From CAIXSC01 sp046349915 (GTDB taxonomy: Bacteria > Planctomycetota > Planctomycetia > Pirellulales > Pirellulaceae), in contig JAXMBL010000011.1 in assembly GCA_046349915.1 (NCBI GenBank), positions 124,001 to 188,000 of the forward strand: a stretch of 64,000 bases of DNA, given 5' to 3'. Of the stretch, positions 6,987 to 14,464 are shown piece by piece (position 1 is the first letter of the stretch; each line of letters begins with the position of its first letter). The notes below the pieces were generated by a model. The model did no database searches and had not been told where the DNA came from. It saw only the letters and a program-made list of their open reading frames with translations. The position numbers and the translations under genes were made by a program.

Positions 6987-7910
6987 TCAAAGCTTCCTGG
7001 CCGGCGTGTCGGTCTTTAGTTGAGCGATCATGTCGCGAGTGGCGGCGGCGACGGCTTCTTGCCAGCGAGCGTCGCCGAATCGGTCGCGGTAGGTTTTCGA
7101 CGAGTGAGCGAAGATGATGCCGCGTGAATTGTTGACGATCGCGCCCAGACCGTGTGAATCAAAGGACGCGGCGACATCGCGAGCGGTTCCGCCTTGCGCG
7201 CCGAAGCCGGGCACGAGAAACCAGGTGTGAGGCATTGCCGCTCGCAGCTCCGCCGCCTGCTCCGGATAAGTGGCGCCCACCACCGCGCCCACGGCGCCGT
7301 ACCCGCACTCGCCCTGAGTACCTACGGCCAACTGTTCCACATACTCGCCCACGCGTCGGTACAGCGGTCTACCTTCGACCACTAAATCTTGCAGCATCTT
7401 GCCGCCAGGGTTGGAGGTCTTGACCAAGACGAACACGCCCGCGTCTCGTTGTCGAGCGACATCGACAAACGGGGTTAAGCTGTCATCGCCCAGATAGGGA
7501 CTGACGGTCAACGCATCGGCGCCCCAGGGGCTGGCGGGTGGCGCCCCGAGGTAGGCTTCCGCGTACGCCGTCGCCGTCGTGCCAATGTCGTTGCGCTTGC
7601 CGTCCAGAATGACCAATAGGCCTCGTTGGCGAGCGTAATCGATTACATGGCCCAGCGCGACCATGCCAGCGGGCCCGCACTGTTCGAAGAACGCGGCCTG
7701 TGGTTTAACGACTGCCACCAAGTCGGCGACGACATCAATCACGCCCTTGCTGAATTGTTCGTACGCATGCGCGACCGCCGAGGGCGAGTGTTTTTGGTCT
7801 TCCGCGAGCATTCCCTGGGGGAGACTCTCGGCGCGTGGATCGAGTCCCACGAGCACGGGATTGCCACAGCGACGTACTCCAGCCACCAACTGATCCGCAA
7901 AATGAGCCAC
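6987..7910 (-). CDS. pyrF: Orotidine 5'-phosphate decarboxylase (type 2)
   Basis: A 307-residue TIM-barrel enzyme that decarboxylates OMP to UMP, the last step of de novo pyrimidine synthesis, in the cytoplasm. The catalytic D-K-D signature is DGKRNDIGTT with Asp103, Lys105 and Asp108. The N-terminal VGLDPRAESLP, the ALTVSPYLGDDSLTPF segment and the C-terminal phosphate-binding VPGFGAQGG identify the longer 'type 2' subfamily found in actinobacteria, planctomycetes and others. Start is GTG at 7910 with CAGGAGCG about 8 nt upstream. The gene stands alone among pyrimidine genes, 42 bp after the DUF1501 stop. It may be transcribed with that operon or from its own promoter. Confidence 0.95.
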   Translation of the reverse strand: MAHFADQLVAGVRRCGNPVLVGLDPRAESLPQGMLAEDQKHSPSAVAHAYEQFSKGVIDVVADLVAVVKPQAAFFEQCGPAGMVALGHVIDYARQRGLLVILDGKRNDIGTTATAYAEAYLGAPPASPWGADALTVSPYLGDDSLTPFVDVARQRDAGVFVLVKTSNPGGKMLQDLVVEGRPLYRRVGEYVEQLAVGTQGECGYGAVGAVVGATYPEQAAELRAAMPHTWFLVPGFGAQGGTARDVAASFDSHGLGAIVNNSRGIIFAHSSKTYRDRFGDARWQEAVAAATRDMIAQLKTDTPARKL

Positions 7911-7952
7911 TCGAAAACGCTCCTGTTTCTTACGAGTCTCACGAACTTCCAG

Positions 7953-9449
7953 CTACGCCAACAACTGCGGAATGATCTTGGGATCTTCAACCCCGGTCAA
8001 ACGTTGGTCGAGTCCTTGGAATTTGACGGTGAACCGCAAATGGTCAATGCCCAGGCAATGGAGCAACGTCGCGTTGATGTCATTGACATGCGCGGGATTC
8101 TCGACAACGTTGTAACTAAAATCATCGGTCTCGCCGAAAACGGTTCCTCCTTTGATTCCACCTCCCGCCAGCCACATGCAGAAGTTACGCGGGTGATGAT
8201 CGCGGCCGTAGTTGTCTTTGGTAAGTTTGCCTTGCGAGTAGACCGTACGACCAAATTCGCCGCCCCACACGATCAGGGTGCTGTCGAGCAGTCCGCGCTG
8301 CTTCAGATCGGCAATCAAGGCCGCGGACGGCTGATCGGTGTCGTAACACTGCGAGCGGAGATCGCGTGGAAGATTGCCGTGCTGATCCCAGCCTCGATGC
8401 AAGATCTGCACGACTCGCACTCCTCGCTCGACCAATCGTCGAGCAAGCAGGGCGCTGGCCGCGAAGGTTCCCGGCTTGGTCACTTCAGGGCCGTACAGTT
8501 CGAGCGTTTCCTGGGTTTCCTTGGAGATGTCGGTGAGTTCGGGCACGCTGGTCTGCATTCGGTACGCCATCTCGTACTGAACGATCCGAGTTTGCGTCTC
8601 GGGGTCGCCCAACTGGTCGTAGAGTCGCTTGTTGAGTTCACCCAGCGTGTCCAGCATCGCTCGCCGGTTCTTCGCCGACACTCCCTGCGGGTTTTGCACA
8701 TACAGCACGGGGTCGCCCATGTGCCGGAGAGCAACACCTGTGTATTTGCTCGGCAGAAACCCACTCGACCACATTCGCGTGAACAACGCTTGGGCCGCAG
8801 CCCCGGAACTCCAGTTGGGAGTCAATACGACGAACGCGGGTAGATCGTTCGATTCACAACCGAGTCCGTAGGAGAGCCACGAGCCAAGACTGGGCTTGCC
8901 TGGCACTTCGCTGCCCGTCATGACAAAGGTGCAAGCCGGGTCGTGATTGATGGCGTTGGTATGGACCGACTTGACGAGGGCAATGTGATCGACATGCTTG
9001 GCGGTGTGCGGCAGCAATTCGCTGACCCAACGTCCGCACTGGCCATGTTGCGTGAACTTGAACATCGACGGCGCCACGGGCAGGCGAGCCTGACCGCTGG
9101 TCATCGTCGTGATCCGCTGGCCGCGGCGAATCGAGTCGGGCAAGTCCTTGTCGAAGTACTCCGCTAGCTTCGGCTTGTAGTCCCAAAGATCTTGCTGAGC
9201 GGGCCCGCCGTTCATGTGCAAGTAAATGATCGACTTGGCCTTCGCCGGAAAATGCGGATAGCCTGGGAGAGCCGGCGACATTCTCGCCGCACCGGCGGCA
9301 GGCGCCGTCGAGTCGGCGGCGATTCCCGTTTGGGCGGCGAGCAAACCGAGCGCGGCGGACCCGAGCCGCACGCCAGTCGATCCGAAAAACTGGCGTCGAT
9401 TCAAAGCGAGCTGTTGATCCCAATATCGTTGCATGGCAGATGGTTGCAT
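7953..9449 (-). CDS. DUF1501 domain protein with Tat signal
   Basis: A 498-residue protein. The N-terminus (LALNRRQFFGSTGVRLGSAALGLLAAQTG) is a twin-arginine signal, so it is exported folded. The body is a DUF1501 (alkaline-phosphatase/sulfatase superfamily-like) domain: SIIYLHMNGGPAQQDLWDYKP, the metal-site-like HDPACTFVMTG, LIVWGGEFGRTVYSQG, GRDHHPRNFCMWLAGGGIKGG and HCLGIDHLRFT. The family's chemical activity is not established. In planctomycetes it is almost always encoded next to a DUF1549/DUF1553 (PSCyt1) gene, as here with an 11-bp gap and in the same operon. ATGs at 9449 and 9434 are both possible starts. Confidence 0.9.
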   Translation of the reverse strand: MQPSAMQRYWDQQLALNRRQFFGSTGVRLGSAALGLLAAQTGIAADSTAPAAGAARMSPALPGYPHFPAKAKSIIYLHMNGGPAQQDLWDYKPKLAEYFDKDLPDSIRRGQRITTMTSGQARLPVAPSMFKFTQHGQCGRWVSELLPHTAKHVDHIALVKSVHTNAINHDPACTFVMTGSEVPGKPSLGSWLSYGLGCESNDLPAFVVLTPNWSSGAAAQALFTRMWSSGFLPSKYTGVALRHMGDPVLYVQNPQGVSAKNRRAMLDTLGELNKRLYDQLGDPETQTRIVQYEMAYRMQTSVPELTDISKETQETLELYGPEVTKPGTFAASALLARRLVERGVRVVQILHRGWDQHGNLPRDLRSQCYDTDQPSAALIADLKQRGLLDSTLIVWGGEFGRTVYSQGKLTKDNYGRDHHPRNFCMWLAGGGIKGGTVFGETDDFSYNVVENPAHVNDINATLLHCLGIDHLRFTVKFQGLDQRLTGVEDPKIIPQLLA

Positions 9450-9460
9450 GGCAGTGAGAC

Positions 9461-12400
9461 CTAATTGCGGTTCAGTGTTTCGTCGAGATTGAGCACAAGA
9501 TTGGCGATCATGGTCCAGGCCGCCGTCTCTTCGACCGACGCGACCAACTTGGGACGCGACTCGCCGACATGCACGGCCAGTCGAGCCGCCTCGGCATCCG
9601 ATCGATAGAACTCGAGTTGCCGAGCGACTGCGTCCCGGAGCAAACTCCGCTCGTCCTCGCGCGGCCGACGGGAAATCACCGTCCGATAAAGGAACTCGAG
9701 CCGTGAATCGACGTCGCCGCCGCCTTCCGCGAGCGTTCGCTCGGCAAGCGCTCGCGCCGCTTCAAAGTGTTGAGTGTCGTTCATCAACTGCAACGCCTGC
9801 AGCGGCGTATTGCTGCGATCCCGCGCGACGCAGACTTGCTCGCGATTCGGCGCGTCGAAGTTCGACATAAACGGCGGCGGTGCGGTCCGCTTGAGAAACA
9901 CGTACAAACTACGTCGGTAGAGGGCAGGGCCATGGTCCTGGAGATAGAACCGAGTGTTGCTGTCCGAGTAACCGACAGGCTCCCAAATATTGGGTGGCTG
10001 GTAAGGACGCACGCCTCGTCCACCACGCGAGAGATCGATCAAGCCGCTGACAAACAGCACATTATCACGCACCTGTTCCGCATCCAGCCGGAACCGAGGA
10101 CCGCGAGCGTACAGTCGGTTCGCGGGGTCCGCGTTCTTCACTTCGGGCGTCAGTTTGGCGTTGCGCCGAAATGCGTCCGACATCAGCATCAGCTTGACCA
10201 ACCGTTTCACATCCCAACCCGACTCGCGAAATTCAACGGCTAACCAATCGAGTAGTTCGGGGTGCGAGGGAGGTTCCCCTTGCGAACCAAAATCGTAGCT
10301 CGTCTTGACCAAGCCGGCGCCGAACATCTGTTGCCACAGCCGATTCACGGTGACTCGCGCCGTCAAGGGATGTTCGGGCGCCATCAACCATCGCGCCAGG
10401 TCCAGCCGCGAGGGGCGAGCGTTAGGGGCGGAGAGAGCAAGGGGAGGTAATGCAGCGGGCACTCCAGGTTCAACCTTATCCCCAGGCTTGTCGTACTGCC
10501 CCCGCACCATCACGAACGACTCGCGAGGCTTCTCCATCTCGCGATAGATCATCGATCCCGGCGCCGACTCGTCCGCCACGATACGCGCGACTCGAGCGCC
10601 CTCCCAGGCATTCCGAGCGACGGACAATTGCTCGGTCACGGGACGAGCGACCACGGCGAGATAGAAGCGCTGAAGCCGTTTGGCCGCCTCTTCGCTCAAG
10701 GCCTTATCGGCGCCCCCCTTAATCGCCTCGTGCAGTTCGCCGGGCAGTTCCGGCGGCACGTTCGAGCCAATCGCTTTCCGCCAAGCTTGCAGCGACTCGA
10801 GTGGATCGGTCGCCAACTCGCCTTGGCCGACAATCGCCACCGCATCCCAGTATGCGATGCCGTCGCGTTGATTCAGGGTGAGTGAATTAACTCGGTCGCC
10901 CGTCTTCAATCCGACATCGGCCGCGGGCACGCTGAGCTTGCCCCATTTTCCGGGGACAACGGGAGGATCTTGGCTGCCCTCGCGGACGTACCCTGAATCC
11001 TGCTTGTTCCAAGTGACGGTCTTGCCTCCCGGTACGCCGAACGAAACCGAGGTCGGCGCACTCAACGGTTCCACTCGCAGCCAGAGTTCAAACACGCCTT
11101 CATGCGGGACGACGATCGGCTTCAGTTTGAATTCGAACGTGTCGGTGTATGAAGCGGCTTGTTCTTGCCGGAGCACTCGTCGGCCCGAAACCGGCGCGAA
11201 ATCGGGATCTGCCAACCACTCGACCGCATTACGCGACGAACTTCGAGATGTCGCGCCGTAGGGCAGGGCGTCGTCGAGCAGAACTTCGCGAACGGCTTTG
11301 CGCTCGGGAGTCGGTTTCGCTTCGGCAGGGTCGCGATAGCTGGTTTGATCAGCCACTGTGTCGAGCCACGCCCTCGCTTCGGTCTCCACCTTGGACGCCG
11401 CCTCCGCGGCGGCTTTGAGCTCCGGTCGCGGCAGCTTCAAGAAGGGCGGCGTGTTCGCGATGTTGCCGTCCATCGCGGGATCGGCCGCACTGTGGAAGAA
11501 CGCGTACAGCGAATAGAACTCCTTCATCGTCAGCGGATCGTACTTGTGATCGTGACACACCGCGCAGCCAGCCGTCAGGCCGAGCCACACTTGAGCGACG
11601 GCGGTCGTCCGTTCCACCGCATAGCGATAGACGAACTCCTGTTCAATCGAACCGCCTTCGCTGGTCGTCACATTGCAGCGATTAAAGCCCGTGGCGACCA
11701 GTTGTTCGGTCGTGGGGTTCGGGAGCAGGTCGCCCGCGAGTTGCCAGATGGTGAATTGATCGAAGGGAAGATTGTCGTTGAACGCTTTGACCACCCAGTC
11801 TCGATAGGCCCACATGCGACGTTCGTTGTCGAGATGCAATCCATGGGTGTCGGCATAGCGAGCGGCGTCGAGCCAATAACGAGCCATCTCTTCGCCGAAC
11901 TGGGGAGCTGCCAGATAGCGGTCAACCATCCGCTCGTACGAGTTCGACGCCTTGTCCGACAAGAAAGCATCGATTTCCTTGACCGTGGGCGGCAAGCCTG
12001 TCAGTGCAAACGAAACTCGCCGGATCAGCGTCTCTCGATCCGCCTCGCCTTGGCTCATCAAACCGGCCCGTTGAATGCGAGCGTTCAGCAGCGAGTCGAT
12101 CGATGGGGCAGGCATACCGGCGGCGGCCGCGGGTCGAGTGATCGGTTCAAAAGCCCAATGTCGCTGATAAACGGCGCCCTGCGCCACCCAACGACGCAGG
12201 ATCTGCTTCTGCTCGTCGGTCAACTTCTTTTTCGTCTCGGGAGGCGGCATCACCTCCGACTCGTCGGTCGACAAAATCCGCTTGATCAGTTCGCTGTCGT
12301 CCGGCTTGCCGCGGACAATCACGGGGGCGCGGCCAGCGGCGAACACATCTTCTTCCCGGTCGAGTCGCAGCTCACCCTTCCTTTTTCCCGCGTCGGGTCC

Positions 12401-12583
12401 GTGGCAAGTGAAGCAAGCGTCCGACAAAATCGGCCGCACGTCTCGATTGAAAGAGAGCGGCGAATCGTCGCCGTGAGTAAGGCCCGTCGCGAGGCAGACG
12501 CATACGCCCGCCCAAAGAGCCAAACAGGCTCCGCCCGGAAAACGTCGCTCGCCGCACACTCGAAGAGAACGCATATCGAACAT
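9461..12583 (-). CDS. PSCyt1-DUF1549-DUF1553 cytochrome-like protein
   Basis: A 1,040-residue exported protein. After a signal segment, CFTCH at residues 57-61 is a haem c attachment site in a PSCyt1 (planctomycete cytochrome) domain with KGELRLDREEDVF. DUF1549 follows with RRVSFALTGLPPT, YWLDAARYADTHG and a second CxxCH (CAVCHDHKYDP). DUF1553 occupies the C-terminal third (HPLTARVTVNRLWQQMFG, FGSQGEPPSHPELLDWLA, PLQALQLMND). Such proteins have been proposed to take part in degradation or oxidation of complex polysaccharides together with their DUF1501 partner, but no reaction is proven. I start it at the ATG 12583, with GGAGGT at 12592-12597 eight bases upstream; a longer frame to 12682 lacks such a site and hides the signal peptide. 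It is the first gene of the operon with the DUF1501 gene. Confidence 0.9.
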   Translation of the reverse strand: MFDMRSLRVCGERRFPGGACLALWAGVCVCLATGLTHGDDSPLSFNRDVRPILSDACFTCHGPDAGKRKGELRLDREEDVFAAGRAPVIVRGKPDDSELIKRILSTDESEVMPPPETKKKLTDEQKQILRRWVAQGAVYQRHWAFEPITRPAAAAGMPAPSIDSLLNARIQRAGLMSQGEADRETLIRRVSFALTGLPPTVKEIDAFLSDKASNSYERMVDRYLAAPQFGEEMARYWLDAARYADTHGLHLDNERRMWAYRDWVVKAFNDNLPFDQFTIWQLAGDLLPNPTTEQLVATGFNRCNVTTSEGGSIEQEFVYRYAVERTTAVAQVWLGLTAGCAVCHDHKYDPLTMKEFYSLYAFFHSAADPAMDGNIANTPPFLKLPRPELKAAAEAASKVETEARAWLDTVADQTSYRDPAEAKPTPERKAVREVLLDDALPYGATSRSSSRNAVEWLADPDFAPVSGRRVLRQEQAASYTDTFEFKLKPIVVPHEGVFELWLRVEPLSAPTSVSFGVPGGKTVTWNKQDSGYVREGSQDPPVVPGKWGKLSVPAADVGLKTGDRVNSLTLNQRDGIAYWDAVAIVGQGELATDPLESLQAWRKAIGSNVPPELPGELHEAIKGGADKALSEEAAKRLQRFYLAVVARPVTEQLSVARNAWEGARVARIVADESAPGSMIYREMEKPRESFVMVRGQYDKPGDKVEPGVPAALPPLALSAPNARPSRLDLARWLMAPEHPLTARVTVNRLWQQMFGAGLVKTSYDFGSQGEPPSHPELLDWLAVEFRESGWDVKRLVKLMLMSDAFRRNAKLTPEVKNADPANRLYARGPRFRLDAEQVRDNVLFVSGLIDLSRGGRGVRPYQPPNIWEPVGYSDSNTRFYLQDHGPALYRRSLYVFLKRTAPPPFMSNFDAPNREQVCVARDRSNTPLQALQLMNDTQHFEAARALAERTLAEGGGDVDSRLEFLYRTVISRRPREDERSLLRDAVARQLEFYRSDAEAARLAVHVGESRPKLVASVEETAAWTMIANLVLNLDETLNRN

Positions 12584-12704
12584 GATGGGACACCTCCACA
12601 AGTAGATCGCACTTTGGTCCATTATCCACGGACGAGTGAGCTTGGGGATATGGGGAATGGGCAAGTCGGCACAAATTCCCAATCTCTACCAGACTTGCCC
12701 CAAA

Positions 12705-12743
12705 TGAAAAAGAAAAGCCCCTCGTACGCAGCTACGAGGGGCT
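12705..12743 (-). terminator. Intrinsic transcription terminator
   Basis: Perfect 11-bp stem (AGCCCCTCGTA / TACGAGGGGCT, arms 12716-12726 and 12733-12743) with a 6-nt loop. On the minus strand it is followed by TTTTCTTTTTC. It would end transcription arriving from the right, either read-through from the TlpA-like gene or a separate small RNA. It lies 120 bp upstream of the PSCyt1 start, so it could also act as a leader attenuator. Confidence 0.8.
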
Positions 12744-12850
12744 GGGGAGTCAAACCAATGGCGCATCGATTGGAGCCAAGAGTTTATCGGTCTCTCCACT
12801 GGATCGGAGGACAATCCCTATCGATAAGGTCGCTAGGCTGATTTCGCCAC
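12744..12850 (-). ncRNA. Candidate structured small RNA or leader
   Basis: Directly 5' of the terminator on the minus strand is a non-coding segment that can form nested helices: 12836-12839 with 12774-12777 (AGCC/GGCT), 12822-12827 with 12784-12789 (TTATCG/CGATAA), and an inner hairpin 12806-12809 with 12794-12797 (CTCC/GGAG). No reading frame of note covers it. It could be a terminated small RNA transcribed toward the PSCyt1 operon, or a cis-acting leader. I could not match it to a named family (not RNase P, tmRNA, SRP or a riboswitch I know). The pairing is judged by eye, so confidence is low. Confidence 0.3.
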
Positions 12851-12939
12851 GAACCTAAACGTTTCGTCGAACTTTACGATAGTTTACTTGTACTTCACTG
12901 GCCGAAACTTAATGCAGTGCTTGTACGCAGTGCAGCTGA

Positions 12940-12960
12940 CCATCTCGCGAAGCGAGATGG
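12940..12960. repeat. Palindromic repeat CCATCTCGC-GAA-GCGAGATGG
   Basis: A 9-bp stem with 3-nt loop followed by CTAC, a further copy of the GTAGCC-xGCTCGC-TTC-GCGAGCx element of 2706-2724 and 2781-2799. It lies just downstream of the TlpA-like gene and may act as a transcript 3' end, although no T-tract follows. Confidence 0.65.
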
Positions 12961-12969
12961 CTACAACCC

Positions 12970-14172
12970 CTACTCGCTGGCCTTCGGCGCCTCTTCCGCG
13001 GCGGGAGCTGTTTCGGCCAGCAGAGCGCTGACGACGGAGTCGAGTGCGACGAGTGGCCGATAACCGACCTCCTTGAACCGCACCTTGCCCGTGCGATCGA
13101 TGAACAGCGTCGTGGGGAAGCCTTCGAAGTTTGGCACTTGATCGCGAGTGGCGTCGTCGCCGACCACGCAGGTGTAAGTCATCTTGTTCTCTTCGATGAA
13201 CTTCTTCACCGTCTCGCGGATTTCTTCCGGCGAGCCATCTTCGTAGTTGATCCCCACGATTTCGAGGCCCTGTTCCTTATACTTGGCCAACAAATCGATG
13301 AAGTGAGGAATCTCCATGCGGCAGGGCGGGCACCAAGTGCCCCAGATGTCGACGATCAACACCTTGCCCTTGTAGTCGGCCAGCTTGCGTTCCTTGCCTT
13401 CGACGTCGGTGAGCTTGAAGTCGAACGGGAACGATTCGAACTTGGCCAAATTCTCGGCCGCCTCCGCTCGAGCCGCTTCGACAATCTTCTTTTCCTGCTC
13501 GGCGCGGAACTCCTTGAAGTCGGCTCGTTCACGCAGAGCCACAAGGTCTTCGTCTTTATCTAGTTGAGCCAAATCGCTGAAGCCCGCCGAAAACGCATCA
13601 CCCAGGCTCTTCAGAGCATCTTCCAGCTTGCCCACCTTGCACTCGAAGCAGGCGCCGTTGTAGAGCGACTGTCCGACGATCGCTTTTTCGCCATCTTCCA
13701 GCGGCTGAAAGTCGGCCATGAATTTTCGCGCCAAAGCCGCGGTCTCGATGAACATCGGCCCCGCTTCTTTCTCGCCCTTCTCGCCCAGCACTTGAATGCT
13801 CTGCGCCTGCGACACTTGCAACAAGATGCCCGCGAGTTGGCGGTCTTGCGCGTTTTCCGCGAGGGCTTTCTTCAGTACTCCCGCAGCCTTTTCAAACTCC
13901 CCGTCCTGAGCGAACTTCATCGCCTGGTCCAGCGGCGTTCCGGCTGGCGCGTCCGTATCCTCGCCAGGTTCTTGCTTACCTGATTGACCAGAGGCTCCGG
14001 CGTCCTCCTTCATCTCCTCTTGAGCGACTGCCGCGCCGGTGGTGCTGCTACTTGCGGCGCTCGAGCCGGGGCGTTGTCCCGGCGTCGGTGCGCTGCTGGT
14101 GAGCGGGGTCGAACTCGTATTGCACCCAGCGAGTCCGATGACGAATGCCATTCCGACCATGAAACGACGCAT
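12970..14172 (-). CDS. TlpA-like thioredoxin-fold lipoprotein with N-terminal helical region
   Basis: A 400-residue protein. MRRFMVGMAFVIGLAGC gives a lipobox with Cys17, so it is membrane-anchored outside the cytoplasm. A low-complexity Ser/Thr/Gly linker follows, then a helical, TPR-like region (LDQAMKFAQDGEFEKAAGVLKKAL). The C-terminal TlpA/AhpC-type thioredoxin domain has WGTWCPPCRMEIPHF (redox pair around residue 280), GLEIVGINYEDG and the cis-proline region FEGFPTTLFIDRTGKV. It probably reduces or isomerises disulfides in exported proteins. I use the ATG at 14172 because AGAGGAAG lies just upstream and the lipobox is then correctly placed; the frame is open further upstream. Transcribed alone on the minus strand, facing away from the next gene. 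Confidence 0.88.
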   Translation of the reverse strand: MRRFMVGMAFVIGLAGCNTSSTPLTSSAPTPGQRPGSSAASSSTTGAAVAQEEMKEDAGASGQSGKQEPGEDTDAPAGTPLDQAMKFAQDGEFEKAAGVLKKALAENAQDRQLAGILLQVSQAQSIQVLGEKGEKEAGPMFIETAALARKFMADFQPLEDGEKAIVGQSLYNGACFECKVGKLEDALKSLGDAFSAGFSDLAQLDKDEDLVALRERADFKEFRAEQEKKIVEAARAEAAENLAKFESFPFDFKLTDVEGKERKLADYKGKVLIVDIWGTWCPPCRMEIPHFIDLLAKYKEQGLEIVGINYEDGSPEEIRETVKKFIEENKMTYTCVVGDDATRDQVPNFEGFPTTLFIDRTGKVRFKEVGYRPLVALDSVVSALLAETAPAAEEAPKASE

Positions 14173-14464
14173 GAACTTCCTCTCTTTTAGTCCTTGAGAC
14201 ACTATTTGGCTTGGTTCCATCCAACTCCCCGTCGCCTCGAAAATGAGACCTGGGATTTTGAAATCAGAACGATCCCCAGGCTGATTCGCAAGTGGAGCGA
14301 CCATAAATGAACTGATCTGCTGGGCTGCCTTTCCTGGTCACGCCCCGCATCTCGCCCGCATTCCGGGGTATAACAGCGATTCAGAACGTTCGTTCGCCGA
14401 CAAGCCGGGGACTAACGAACTCTAAAATCATCACGTCAATACGACACTCAACGGAGTTGCATCC

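Noticed and set aside
6583..6990. Open frames encoding repeated VIGHWSL peptides
   Set aside because: They are produced only by the 7-bp tandem array, which reads the same peptide in every open frame; no start context or non-repeat domain supports a gene.
7626..8843. A 405-codon plus-strand open frame
   Set aside because: Antisense to pyrF and the DUF1501 gene, both well supported; the translation has no recognisable family.
11159..12841. A 560-codon plus-strand open frame
   Set aside because: It lies antisense to the PSCyt1/DUF1549/DUF1553 gene, which has recognisable motifs over its whole length; the antisense product is Arg-rich with no domain.
12744..12850. tRNA or tmRNA at the candidate structured RNA
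   Set aside because: No cloverleaf, T-loop consensus, CCA end or tag-peptide frame could be found, so I keep it only as an unnamed candidate.
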